A stretch of DNA of 64,000 nucleotides from DASSUW01 sp963844405 (GTDB lineage Bacteria; Actinomycetota; Thermoleophilia; Solirubrobacterales; Solirubrobacteraceae). The DNA lies in assembly GCA_963844405.1 (NCBI GenBank), contig CAWJNZ010000001.1:1-64000 (forward strand), written 5' to 3'. Numbering within the stretch: position 1 is the first letter of the stretch; the number at the start of each line of letters is the position of its first letter. Position numbers and translations under genes: made by a program. This document shows, piece by piece, positions 20,425-28,759 of the stretch. The notes beneath the pieces are model-generated. The model searched no databases and was not told where the DNA came from. It saw nothing but the letters and a program-made list of their open reading frames with translations.

Positions 20425-21133
20425 CGCGCAGCGTCGTCGTGCGGGTGTTCCCGGCGGTGTCCGCGATCGTGGCGACGATCCGGACGTCGACGGCCGCGGC
20501 CCGCTTCAGCCGGCGGCGCGCCTGACGCGACAGCTTGAGTGTCAGGACGGTCTCGCCGGCCGCGATCTCGCGCTTCAGGGACGCGACCGCCACGGCGCCC
20601 GGCCTGGCCGTCGCGAGCCCCAGGCGGCGAGCGGTCGTGCGGGCGACGAGGACGCGTACCGAGACGGAGCCCGGCTCGTCCGTCGTCGCCGTCGTCCGAA
20701 GCCCGCGGCGCAGCGCCGCGCGCAGTCCCATTCGCGACGGCGCGCTCAGCGCGAGCACCGGAGCCGTCGCATCGGAAGGCGGCGGTGTGCCGGGTTCCGG
20801 CTCCGGGCCCGGCAGCGATGCCGGCGTGACGGTGATCCTGATCGATCCCGGCGCGGACTGGGCGCGCCGCTCGTCCATGGCCCGGAACGCCATGAGATCC
20901 TCGCCCGAGAAGCCCGCTTCGGGCGTGTAGGTCTGGGTCGCGAAGTCGAACGTCCCGTGCGCCGGCTCGGTCAAGATGACGACCTGGAACCGGTCGCCGT
21001 CGGCGTCCGTGCAGCGTGCGAACGGCACCTTCGCCGAGGAGCCCGCGGTGAAGCTGACCGCGACGTTGTCGCACACGGGCGCGCGATTGCCGAGATCGGC
21101 GGCGGCTTGCGCCGGGAGGGCGAGCATGAGCAC
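20411..21133 (-). CDS. Secreted protein with cadherin/Ig-like region, function unknown
   Basis: 240 residues. The N-terminus is a short signal peptide (MLMLALPAQAAA). The next 100 residues (VCDNVAVSFTAGSS, FARCTDADGDRFQVVIL, PAHGTFDFATQTYTPEAGFS) follow the pattern of bacterial tandem-95/cadherin-like repeats, in which 'G.f....g.ytY.p..gf.G.D' recurs. The C-terminal half has a TAPVLALSAPSRM opening, which resembles an Ig-like fold common in Solirubrobacterales surface proteins. The GTG at 21133 is followed by ATG two codons later. It is likely exported and non-enzymatic. Confidence 0.55.
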   Translation of the reverse strand: MLMLALPAQAAADLGNRAPVCDNVAVSFTAGSSAKVPFARCTDADGDRFQVVILTEPAHGTFDFATQTYTPEAGFSGEDLMAFRAMDERRAQSAPGSIRITVTPASLPGPEPEPGTPPPSDATAPVLALSAPSRMGLRAALRRGLRTTATTDEPGSVSVRVLVARTTARRLGLATARPGAVAVASLKREIAAGETVLTLKLSRQARRRLKRAAAVDVRIVATIADTAGNTRTTTLRVKLK

Positions 21134-21297
21134 CAGGACCCAGGCTACGAGCCGGGACGCTATCGCTGCGTCCTCGCTGCTCCAACCCGGCCGTGGGCGC
21201 CAACGCCTCAGAATTCCCTTAGTAGAGGAGAAACCGCTCAGCTAAGGGAAGACCTTAGTGGTGCGTAGCGGGAACGCGCCTAAACGAAGCGCCAGGT

Positions 21298-22599
21298 CTA
21301 ACCGGCGGCGGCCTTGACCGCCGCGACGAGCCGCTCGCAGACCGCCTCGGCTTCTTCGGCGGTCGGCGCCTCGACCATCACGCGCACCAGCGGCTCGGTG
21401 CCGCTCGGCCGCAGCAGGACCCGGCCGCGATGCTCGAGCGCCGCGGACTCGGCCTCGACCGCCGTCCGGATCCCCTCGTCGCCCGCGAGCAGGGCCTTGT
21501 CGCGCACGCGCACGTTGACGAGCCTCTGCGGCAGCTTCTCCATCGCGTGGCGGTCGTGGAGGTCGCCGCCCTCCAGCCCCTCCAGGGCCAGCAGCGCGGC
21601 GGCGATGCCGTCGCCCGAAGGCACGAACTCCATGTCGATGATGTGGCCGGACTGCTCGCCGCCGAGGCGCCAGCCGCGCTCGCGCAGGGCCTCGAGCACG
21701 TACCGGTCCCCCACCGCGGCGGTGGCCACCTCGATCCCGGCCTCCGCCATCGCCTGGTGGAAGCCGTAGTTGGTCATCACCGTCACGGCGACGCCCGGCA
21801 GGTCGAGGTGCTTGGCGGCGAGCGCGATCAGCTCGTCCCCGTCCACGACGGCACCGGTCCGGTCCACGGCCAGCACGCGGTCGCCGTCGCCGTCGAAGGC
21901 GAAGCCGGCGTCGTGGCCGGCGATCGCGCCGATCAGCGCGTCGAGGTGCGTGGAGCCGCAGCCGGCGTTGATGTTGCGTCCGTCGGGCTGGTCGGCGATC
22001 ACGTCGACGGCGGCGCCGAGGCGGCGGAAGATCTCGGGTGCGGCCTGGTAGGTGGCGCCGTTCGCGCAGTCGAGCAGGAACCGGCGGCCGGCCAGGTCGA
22101 GGTCCGCGAACCGCTCGTGGAGCGCCCGCAGATAGTCCTCCAGGGCGCCGTGGAAGCGGCGGACGCGGCCGACGCGGCCTTGCATGGGCTGCTCGAGCAG
22201 CGCCTCGATCTCGGCCTCGGCGGCGTCGTCGAGCTTGAAGCCGTCGCCACCGAAGAACTTGATGCCGTTGTCCTCGTACGGGTTGTGCGAGGCGGACAGG
22301 ACGACGCCGAGGTCGAACGCGTACCGGCGGATCAGCAGCGGCGCGCCCGGCGTCGGAAGCACGCCGCCGAGCAGCGCCTCGCCGCCCGCGGCGGCGACGC
22401 CGGCGGCGACCGCCGCCTCCAGCATCTCGCCGGACTCGCGCGTGTCGCGCACGATCAGCACCCGCTCCGCGTCGATCCGCGCCGTCGCCGCGCGCGCGAG
22501 CGCGAGGACGAGCTCCGCGGTGAGGAACTCGCCCGCGACCCCGCGAACGCCGTCGGTTCCGAACAGGCTGCGGGTGGTGGCGGCCTGGGGAGCCGCCAC
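21298..22599 (-). CDS. glmM: Phosphoglucosamine mutase
   Basis: 433 residues. GlmM converts glucosamine-6-phosphate to glucosamine-1-phosphate for UDP-GlcNAc synthesis. It starts TRSLFGTDGVRGVAGEFLTA, has the phosphoserine active site GVVLSASHNPYEDNGIKFFG, the metal-binding loop FDGDGDRVLAVD, the sugar-binding GGEQSGHIID and the phosphate-binding RPSGTEPLVRVMVE. It is just downstream of rpsI, with 2 bp between stop and start, in the conserved rplM-rpsI-glmM order. glmS lies about 8.5 kb away, beyond the lasso cluster. Confidence 0.97.
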   Translation of the reverse strand: MAAPQAATTRSLFGTDGVRGVAGEFLTAELVLALARAATARIDAERVLIVRDTRESGEMLEAAVAAGVAAAGGEALLGGVLPTPGAPLLIRRYAFDLGVVLSASHNPYEDNGIKFFGGDGFKLDDAAEAEIEALLEQPMQGRVGRVRRFHGALEDYLRALHERFADLDLAGRRFLLDCANGATYQAAPEIFRRLGAAVDVIADQPDGRNINAGCGSTHLDALIGAIAGHDAGFAFDGDGDRVLAVDRTGAVVDGDELIALAAKHLDLPGVAVTVMTNYGFHQAMAEAGIEVATAAVGDRYVLEALRERGWRLGGEQSGHIIDMEFVPSGDGIAAALLALEGLEGGDLHDRHAMEKLPQRLVNVRVRDKALLAGDEGIRTAVEAESAALEHRGRVLLRPSGTEPLVRVMVEAPTAEEAEAVCERLVAAVKAAAG

Positions 22600-22601
22600 G
22601 G

Positions 22602-23402
22602 CTAGCGCTTCGAGAACTGCGGCCGCTTGCGGGCCTTCTTGAGCCCGGCCTTCTTGCGCTCCTTCACGCGCGCGTCGCGCGTGAGGAAGCCGCGGCGCTT
22701 GAGCTCCGATCGCAGGTTGGGGTCGGCCTCGATGAGCGCGCGCGAGATGCCGTGGCGCAGGGCGCCGGCCTGAGACGAGACGCCGCCGCCGTGCATCGTC
22801 GCGACGACGTCCATGCGGCTCTCGTAGCCGACCTGCTCGAGCGGCTGGCGGATGTTGCGCTGAAGCGTGAAGCGCGGGAAGTGCTGCTCGAGCGAGCGCC
22901 CGTTGATCGAGTAGGCGCCGGTGCCGGGCTTGAGGATCACGCGCGCGACGGCGGTCTTGCGCTTGCCGGTCGCCGTGTAGCGGGCGCCGGCGGCGAGGTC
23001 GATCGCGGCGTCGGCGATCGGCTGCGGCTCGAGGTCCTCGGCCTCGTCGCCGTCCTCGACCGGCTCGTCCTCGTCGCCCTCCTCGCTCCAGCGCGACTCG
23101 CCGCGGTACACGTCGTCGCCCTCGCGGACGATGTCGACCTCGAGGTCGGCGCCGGGGATCTCGGGCTTGACCCGCGGGGTCGCCTCGATCGCCTCGACCT
23201 CCTCCGGCTCCGCGGCCGCGGCGGCGGGCGCCGCGGCGGGCTGCTCCGGCTCGGCGGCGGGCTCCTCCTCCTCGGCGGCGGGCGCCGGCTGCTCCGGCTC
23301 GGCGGCCGGCTGCTCCTGCTCGGCGGCGGGCTCCGGCTGCTCGGGCGTGACCTCCGGGGTCTCCTCGGGCTCGTTGGCGTCGGTGCGGTCTTCGGCGCTC
23401 AA
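22602..23402 (-). CDS. rpsI: 30S ribosomal protein S9 with long acidic N-terminal extension
   Basis: 266 residues, against about 130 for ordinary S9. Residues 138-266 are a normal S9: YTATGKRKTAVARVILKPGT, INGRSLEQHFPR, GGGVSSQAGALRHGISRALI and the basic tail KKARKRPQFSKR. Residues 1-137 are a low-complexity Glu/Pro/Ala region followed by an acidic stretch (WSEEGDEDEPVEDGDEAEDL). The ATG at 23402 overlaps the rplM stop by ATGA, so the extension is genuine and translated from the coupled start, not a start-call error. Confidence 0.95.
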   Translation of the reverse strand: MSAEDRTDANEPEETPEVTPEQPEPAAEQEQPAAEPEQPAPAAEEEEPAAEPEQPAAAPAAAAAEPEEVEAIEATPRVKPEIPGADLEVDIVREGDDVYRGESRWSEEGDEDEPVEDGDEAEDLEPQPIADAAIDLAAGARYTATGKRKTAVARVILKPGTGAYSINGRSLEQHFPRFTLQRNIRQPLEQVGYESRMDVVATMHGGGVSSQAGALRHGISRALIEADPNLRSELKRRGFLTRDARVKERKKAGLKKARKRPQFSKR

Positions 23403-23833
23403 GTCTTGATCTCCATCGGTTGCGGCTTCTGCGCCTCGTGCGGGTGGTCGGGCCCGGCGTAGACCTTGAGCTTGGTGATCTGCTTGCGGCCGAGGCGGTT
23501 GCGCGGGAGCATGCCGCGCACGGCGAGGCGGATGACCTCCTCGGGGCGGCGCTCGAGCATGTCGTTGAGCGTGCGCGTCTTCAGCCCGCCCGGATAGCCC
23601 GAGTGCCGGTGGTAGAGCTTCGTCTGGCGCTTGTCACCGGTCACCGAGATCTTCTCGGCGTTCACGACGACCACGAAGTCCCCGGTGTCGATGTGCGGCG
23701 TGTAGGTCGGCTTGCGCTTTCCGCGCAGGGCGTCGGCGATCTGGGTCGCCAGGCGGCCGAGCGTCTGGCCCTCGGCATCGACCAGCAGCCAGTTGCGCTC
23801 GCGGTCTTTGGGTGTGGCGACGTAGGTCTTCAA
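23399..23833 (-). CDS. rplM: 50S ribosomal protein L13
   Basis: 144 residues from a TTG start giving MKTYVATPKDRERNWLLVDA, the usual L13 N-terminus. Later blocks are LGRLATQIADALRGKRKPTY, VNAEKISVTGDKRQTKLYHR and the C-terminal LKVYAGPDHPHEAQKPQ. An in-frame GTG at 23857 would add eight residues and cannot be excluded. Neither start has a clear Shine-Dalgarno sequence. It is first in the rplM-rpsI-glmM run. Confidence 0.93.
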   Translation of the reverse strand: MKTYVATPKDRERNWLLVDAEGQTLGRLATQIADALRGKRKPTYTPHIDTGDFVVVVNAEKISVTGDKRQTKLYHRHSGYPGGLKTRTLNDMLERRPEEVIRLAVRGMLPRNRLGRKQITKLKVYAGPDHPHEAQKPQPMEIKT

Positions 23834-23913
23834 ATCGCAGTCTGTGATCGTGGGCACGACGGCGCACGGCGGGGCCCGCGCGACGGCCGACCATGATAGC
23901 CGCAAGCCGCCGC

Positions 23914-24014
23914 CACCCGGCTCCGAGGCGCCGTCAAGCAGCGCTGACACCCGGCTCCGAGCGGCCGTCAAACAGCGCTTACACCCGGGTCCGACGAGCG
24001 GTCGCTCCGCTTTT
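23914..24014. repeat. Three tandem imperfect 34-bp repeats
   Basis: Units start at 23914, 23948 and 23982. Units 1 and 2 share the core CACCCGGCTCCGAG and GCCGTCAA.CAGCGCT, while unit 3 is more diverged. They sit in the 270-bp gap between rplM and the divergent GYWKNH-protein gene. They could be binding sites or a slipped duplication. The unit is too short and lacks spacers for a CRISPR array. Confidence 0.6.
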
Positions 24015-24103
24015 GAGACGCGACCAATGTCCAGTACCAATCCCCGCACCGCTCGGTGATACTCGCCCTCGATTTCGTGCAACGTAGGGAAAGGTGATCG
24101 ACC

Positions 24104-25381
24104 TTGGTGAAGCACTCGAGCCGTAAAGCGGTGGCGGCCGCTCTAGTAGCAACACTCGCCGCCGCGGCGCCAGCGCTCGCGGACGGCACGGAGACACTTG
24201 GCGACCCGAGCATCCCGATCGCCACCGGGACGGGTTCGGTCGTCGCCGGCGTCGGGACGCATGCGTTCCCCAACACCGCCACGGCGCTCAACTTCAACGT
24301 GCCCGCGGGCTCGCTGGTCAAGCAGGTGCTCGTGTACTGGGAAGGCCACGTGACGTGGCCGAACAACGCGCCCGACAACAACATCTCCATCAACGGCACG
24401 GCGACCCCCGGCACCCTGATCGGTGGTCCGACGAACTTCTTCTTCGCCGAGGACTTCTACACGTACCGCGCGGACATCACGGCGCGGAACGTGGTCTCGG
24501 CCGGCGCCAACAGCCTCACGGTGTCGGACATGAACTTCGGCACCGACTTCAATCCGCCCGGCAACGGCGGTGTCGGCGTCCTCGTGATCTACGACAACGG
24601 ATCCGCGTCGAAGTTCATCGGCGTGAAGGACGGCAGCGATGTCGCCTTCAAGGAGTTCGTGGCGCCCAAGGACGCCACGGTCCCGCAGACGCTGAACTTC
24701 ACGGGCGCCGGCTTCCAGCGCTCCGGCACGCTCAACATCATGGCCGCGAGCGTCTCGGGCCCTGACCTCGCGGGCCTGCGCGGCAACATCATCAACGGGA
24801 CGTACAACACGGGCCAGACGTTCTCGATCGTCAACGGCCTCCAGAGCAACCAGGGCCAGGAGTTCGACGCGGCGAACTTCCCGATCACCGTGCCCGCCAA
24901 CGCGACGTCGCTGACGCTGCAGATCGTGTCCGAGGGCGGCGTCCGTCCGGCCTCGCTGGACTGGATCACCGCCGCGGCCTCGATCGAGGAGCCGCCCCCG
25001 CCGCCGCCCGGCGGCCAGGGCTGCACCCCCGGCTACTGGAAGAACCACACCGAGTCGTGGCCTCCCACGGGGTACTCGCCCAGCCAGACGCTCGCCTCGG
25101 TGTTCTCGCCGACCGGCCTCGGCACCCTCGGCCCCAACACGCTCCTGCAGGCGCTGCAGGGCGGTGGCGGCTCGTCGCTGACGGCCAAGAAGCAGATCCT
25201 GATGCGGGCCGCCGTGGCCGCGCTGCTGAACGCCGCCCACCCGGGCGTGGACTACACCACGACGGTGGCCGCGCTCATCTCCGCGGTCAACGCGGCGCTC
25301 GAGAGCAACGACGCCGACACGATCCTCGCGCTGGCGACCAAGCTCGACAACGACAACAACGCGGGCTGCACGCTCAACTAG
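24104..25381 (+). CDS. Secreted protein with C-terminal GYWKNH motif domain
   Basis: 425 residues. It has a signal peptide (AVAAALVATLAAAAPALA), then a beta-rich domain of about 280 residues with FNVPAGSLVKQVLVYWEGHV and GGVGVLVIYDNGSASKFIGV. That resembles domains in archaeal and actinobacterial surface proteins of the DUF3344 type. A proline hinge (EEPPPPPPGGQ) leads to GCTPGYWKNHTESWP, the widespread 'CTPGYWKNH' secreted motif, and a short helical domain ending NAGCTLN. The two Cys of that domain may pair. The start is TTG 24104, or GTG 24107, after AAGG at 24091. A strong terminator follows. Confidence 0.65.
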   Translation: MVKHSSRKAVAAALVATLAAAAPALADGTETLGDPSIPIATGTGSVVAGVGTHAFPNTATALNFNVPAGSLVKQVLVYWEGHVTWPNNAPDNNISINGTATPGTLIGGPTNFFFAEDFYTYRADITARNVVSAGANSLTVSDMNFGTDFNPPGNGGVGVLVIYDNGSASKFIGVKDGSDVAFKEFVAPKDATVPQTLNFTGAGFQRSGTLNIMAASVSGPDLAGLRGNIINGTYNTGQTFSIVNGLQSNQGQEFDAANFPITVPANATSLTLQIVSEGGVRPASLDWITAAASIEEPPPPPPGGQGCTPGYWKNHTESWPPTGYSPSQTLASVFSPTGLGTLGPNTLLQALQGGGGSSLTAKKQILMRAAVAALLNAAHPGVDYTTTVAALISAVNAALESNDADTILALATKLDNDNNAGCTLN

Positions 25382-25790
25382 CGCGCGCGCCCTTCGTCCT
25401 CGCGACCGGCTCCGGCCGGTCGCGGGGACGTTTTTTTTTTCGTCACCCCATCGTCGCGGCGTCCGGCCGGCCCGGGCTTCGCGGCCCGGGCGTTTGCGTG
25501 GGGCGGAGGGTGTCGCCGACGCTCCCCAAACACGCGCTTCGCGCAAGGGCCGGATAGGTTTGGGGGGGCGGTTGCACCTCATCGTTCCGGTTGCCGCGGC
25601 GTCTGCACCGCGCTTCGCATTTGCCGTCCCTGCACCGGCGCACTGGATCGTGCTGTAGCTCGCTGCAGTCCACTCGCCAGCGCCGCACTTGACAGTGAGC
25701 AGCCCAGCATCGGCTCCCGAGCAGAGACGTCGGACTGTGCCCGCGGTGGTGCGGGCGCCGCCCCGATAAGAGCGGCGCCCGCCGCAGCGC
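25382..25790. other. Intergenic region after the GYWKNH gene
   Basis: 409 bp with no supported gene. It contains a strong terminator at its left end and a second GC-rich inverted repeat (CGGCCCGGGC...GCCCGGGCG) near 25470-25495. The remainder shows no credible start or protein pattern. It separates two convergent secreted-protein genes. Confidence 0.5.
25401..25440 (+). terminator. Rho-independent terminator
   Basis: A perfect 9-bp stem, CGCGACCGG pairing with CCGGTCGCG, has a 6-nt loop. It is followed after 6 nt by ten consecutive T residues at 25431-25440. It lies 19 bp after the stop of the GYWKNH-protein gene. It is the clearest terminator in the window. Confidence 0.92.
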
Positions 25791-26165
25791 TCACTCCGGG
25801 ATCAGCGGGCAGACGAACCGCGTGCCGGTGTCCTCCAGCGACGACGCCTGCGCAATGACGTCGGCCGCGTTCGTGAGCTGCGTCGTGATCCCGTGGGCCG
25901 CGACGACCTTCCAGCGACCGCCGTTGTAGTCGCCGCTTCCGGGGGCGGCGTCCGAGACGCTCGCGCACGACGCGCAGTCCGGGAACACGTAGATCGTGTC
26001 GAACGATCCCCGGGCCGGCAATGCCGTCGGGGTTGCCACCGTCCGGTACGCCTGATCGAACGCGTAGATTGTTCCGCTCGGCGGCCCGAGCCCGTCCGCC
26101 GCGGCGCTCGCCGTCCATCCGAGCACGGCGACCGTAGCCAGCAGCGCGACAACCGAAACCTTCAT
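25791..26165 (-). CDS. Small secreted protein, unknown function
   Basis: 124 residues with a signal peptide (MKVSVVALLATVAVLGWTAS, cleaved after ASAAA). The mature part contains GTIYAFDQAYRTV, a pair of close Cys residues in FPDCASCASVSD, GDYNGGRWKVVAAHG and a third Cys near the end (FVCPLIPE). The ATG at 26165 has GGAGG 7 nt upstream, a strong ribosome site that decides the start. No family is recognised. Its neighbours are other small secreted proteins. Confidence 0.7.
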   Translation of the reverse strand: MKVSVVALLATVAVLGWTASAAADGLGPPSGTIYAFDQAYRTVATPTALPARGSFDTIYVFPDCASCASVSDAAPGSGDYNGGRWKVVAAHGITTQLTNAADVIAQASSLEDTGTRFVCPLIPE

Positions 26166-26808
26166 AAAGCGCCTCCAACTCGTCGAGAACGCAACCCTTC
26201 TCCACGATTGTTCGTGCGCCCGGCCGGCACTGCAATTACAGATCGCTGAACGAGTGCCCGAGGCCAGAAGCAGGAGCGACTCCAGTGCCGTCCGCCGCCC
26301 AGCCGTCACCGGCATCGGGAACTGGGCCGCGTCGGCTTGGCCGCGCCGCAGCCCCTCGCCCGCCCCACCCTGCGAGCGGGCCGCGACGAGCCTGCGGCTA
26401 TGGCCGGGAGCCGCGTCATCGCGTCGCGCAGCTGATAGCGACACGACTCTCGCGAAGACTCTCGGGACGCAGGCGGCTGCGCCCCGAGCAGTGCACCGAA
26501 GGGCGTGACCTCCAGTGCATCTGCTAGAGCGCGGTGATTGCCGCGAGGTTGGAGGGTTGGAGGGTGCTTTTCTGCGTCCGATCCGGTAGAACACTCGAGC
26601 GAAGGGCGTGATCTCCGCTGGTAGCCGTGACCGGCAACGGTCACCCGAACCCGACGGAGGTGAGATGGCTAAGGCGCGCGCGAGCGGTGCACGGTCGCTG
26701 TGCCCCGCGCCCTATCCGTGACCCGGGCCCGGTGACGGCCCGCGCCTGCAGGCGCGGCTGGACGATGCGGAAGTGGCGGGAACGTCGATGACCACGGGAA
26801 GGAGTTCG
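26166..26808. other. Long intergenic region, no supported gene
   Basis: 643 bp between two divergent secreted-protein genes. Open frames exist on both strands but none has a ribosome site with protein-like content. A G-tract cluster (GGTTGGAGGGTTGGAGGG) lies at 26548-26564, a potential quadruplex. The region presumably carries divergent promoters, but I cannot point to convincing boxes. Confidence 0.4.
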
Positions 26809-27015
26809 ATGAAGCGCAAGGTCGGAGTGATCTTGGCCGCGGGTGTGCTCGCGCTCGTTGGAGCGGCGCCGGCATCGGCCGACCAGCCGCCGGGACAGCT
26901 GGGCTATGAGGGCCAGCCCGGCAACCAGGGCGGCGCCAGCGGCAACCCCGGCGGCGGTCAGCCGCCTGGGCTGCTCGGCTACGAGGGCCAGCCCGGCAAC
27001 CAGGGCGGTCACTGA
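26809..27015 (+). CDS. Short secreted Gly/Pro/Asn-rich repeat peptide
   Basis: 68 residues. A signal peptide (KRKVGVILAAGVLALVGAAP, then ASA) leaves a mature peptide of about 44 residues. That peptide consists of two copies of QPPGxLGYEGQPGNQGG separated by ASGNPGGG. It has no Cys and no charged core. The ATG at 26809 follows GGAAGGAG with a 4-nt spacer. A longer start at 26773 is unlikely because it would put polar residues before the signal. No family is recognised; it may be a structural or adhesive peptide. Confidence 0.6.
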   Translation: MKRKVGVILAAGVLALVGAAPASADQPPGQLGYEGQPGNQGGASGNPGGGQPPGLLGYEGQPGNQGGH

Positions 27016-27133
27016 CGAGACGATGCGGTTGCTTCCGGGGCGGCTGAAGCGTCCCGCTGGAGCAGACAGAATCGGATCGCCCGCGCGGCGGGTGCGCGGC
27101 GGATACTGGACGACACACGGAGGTAGGACCATC

Positions 27134-27334
27134 ATGCTACGGAGCCGCAAGGCCGCAGCCACTTTCCTGGCCGCAGGAGCGATCTGCGTCGGGCTGGCGC
27201 CCACCGCGTTGGCTTCGCCGAGCCCGCCCACCAACGGCGGTAACGGCGCCGGACAGAGCGGACAGTGCACCGGCCCGCAGGACGACCGCCCGTCCTCCTG
27301 CAAGAGCCAGGGCGGACCCGGCAATCAGCCGTAG
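27134..27334 (+). CDS. Short secreted peptide with two cysteines
   Basis: 66 residues. The signal peptide is KAAATFLAAGAICVGLAPTA, with LAS at the cleavage point. The mature part, about 38 residues, is rich in Gly, Asn, Ser and Pro, has two Cys (GQCTGP and SSCKSQ) and ends GGPGNQP. That end resembles the GQPGNQGG unit of the neighbouring peptide. The ATG at 27134 has GGAGG 10 nt upstream. It is likely related in role to the gene at 26809; function is unknown. Confidence 0.55.
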   Translation: MLRSRKAAATFLAAGAICVGLAPTALASPSPPTNGGNGAGQSGQCTGPQDDRPSSCKSQGGPGNQP

Positions 27335-27513
27335 TCCGACCAGCAGTTGGTCGCCGGAGGGATGGAGGCACCCTCCGGCGACATCAGCCGAGCACCGAAC
27401 CCCGGCCCCTGAGCGCATGCCGCCGCCACTCGACAAAGGAACAGTCCGGGGCGAGCGTCCGATGCCCCGCTCGCTATGAAGGACGGCCGGCGCTTCGGCC
27501 GCCCGCCGGACCC

Positions 27514-27840
27514 CTACCAGCCGCCGGCGAACGCCAACGGTGCGGGACTTACGCGACAACCAAGCCTGCTCGCGGCACTCTCGGCGGCGGTCGCGGGTCG
27601 CGCTCGCGCAGGCCGAAGAGCGCAAGCTGAGTTGGGGACTCCTGCTCGTCGACGCATGCCGGAAGCCCCGGCCGGCGCGCTCGCCGCTGGCAATACTTCG
27701 GACTCGTTGCCGGCCCCGGTTGGCTCGGGGGCGCAGCCGGCGGCGGGCACGAACGGGTGCAGGTGCGCCCTGGCGCTGGCAACCGACACCCCGGCCGCTA
27801 GGACCAGCGTTGCCACGATCAGTCCGGCTCCTCGCCTCAT
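27514..27840 (-). CDS. Small secreted protein, unknown function
   Basis: 108 residues. It begins with a signal peptide (RGAGLIVATLVLAAGVSVAS, then ARA). The mature part is Ala/Pro/Arg-rich with three Cys residues and no recognisable domain. The ATG at 27840 has GAGGAG 4-5 nt upstream, which is the main support for it being real. The C-terminal part is compositionally close to non-coding GC-rich frames, so the true end may differ. It is divergent from the nitroreductase gene. Confidence 0.45.
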   Translation of the reverse strand: MRRGAGLIVATLVLAAGVSVASARAHLHPFVPAAGCAPEPTGAGNESEVLPAASAPAGASGMRRRAGVPNSACALRPARARPATAAESAASRLGCRVSPAPLAFAGGW

Positions 27841-27992
27841 TTGCTCCTCTCGCGTGCCCGCGATTGCTCACCAGCTAATGCGGGCGGCCGCGACGACGGG
27901 CTTGGGCGGGCCGCTGTCGCGTCACGGTCGGCGCCTTGCTGCTTACCCGAGCGAGCCCTACTCACGGGCCTGGCACGCGTAGTCTTGCCGTC

Positions 27993-28508
27993 GTGGACGG
28001 CTACTTGGCGGTGGTCAGCAAGCGCGAGGTCCGCGATTACGCGGCGCGACCTTTGCCCGACGATGCGGTGCGGCGGATTCTCGAAGCCGGCCGCGTGGCC
28101 GGCAGCTCGAAGAACCGCCAGGCGCGACGGTTCGTCGTGCTGCGCAATCCGGCCCTGGTGGAGCGCGCGGCGCAGGCTGTGTACGCACCGAGCAACCTGC
28201 TCGGCGCGGCGCTCGCGGTCGCCGTTGTCACCCGCGGGAAGGGTCCGGTCGGCTTCGACGCGGGGCGCGCCGCGCAGAACATGATGCTTGCGGCATGGAA
28301 CGACGGGATCGGGTCGTGCCCGAACGGCGTCGCTGATCCTGACCGCATGCGCGACGTCATTGCACATGCGGCCGACGAGCAGGTGATGACCGTCCTGTCG
28401 TTCGGCTACCCTGCCCGTCCCCGCAATCCGGAGCGGCGCTCAGCAGATGATTGGATTGCGCGCGCGAACCGACTTCCGCTCGAGCGAGTCGTCGAGGAGC
28501 ATAAGTAG
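27993..28508 (+). CDS. Nitroreductase family protein
   Basis: 171 residues. The N-terminus KREVRDYAARPLPDDAVRRI followed by EAGRVAGSSKNRQARRFVVL is the FMN-binding start of the nitroreductase fold (R.VR.y..rp......i..a...aPS..n.Q). The C-terminal part has GFDAGRAAQNMMLAAWNDGI and GSCPNGV, then VMTVLSFGYPA, the usual 'GYP' ending. It would reduce a flavin-accessible substrate with NAD(P)H. It is short for the family and the substrate is unknown. The GTG at 27993 (MDGYLAVVSK) is preferred. Confidence 0.8.
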   Translation: MDGYLAVVSKREVRDYAARPLPDDAVRRILEAGRVAGSSKNRQARRFVVLRNPALVERAAQAVYAPSNLLGAALAVAVVTRGKGPVGFDAGRAAQNMMLAAWNDGIGSCPNGVADPDRMRDVIAHAADEQVMTVLSFGYPARPRNPERRSADDWIARANRLPLERVVEEHK

Positions 28509-28759
28509 GCGTTGCGCGCCTCAGCGACGCGCTGCGTTGGACGCGGACAGAAGATGTGGCGGGTCGAGCCTGACCGCCAAGAAGCGGGAAAGGCAGACCA
28601 GACACGCCCTCAGCGTAAGCCGACGTGAGCGACCCCGTTGCGTCGCCCGCGCCGCGGACGGGAGGTGAGGATGGCGTCGCGACCCGACAGGCAGGCGGCG
28701 CTGAGCTCGCCGGCCTGCCGGGCGCTTGATGCGACGGATCTTGGGAGGTGCGGAGCGGG

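Noticed and set aside
23914..24014. CRISPR-like repeats
   Set aside because: The repeats are directly adjacent with no spacers and are too diverged; no cas genes are present.
26254..26644. Several short open frames in the long gap
   Set aside because: None has a ribosome site, signal peptide or family pattern; all look like GC-driven frames.
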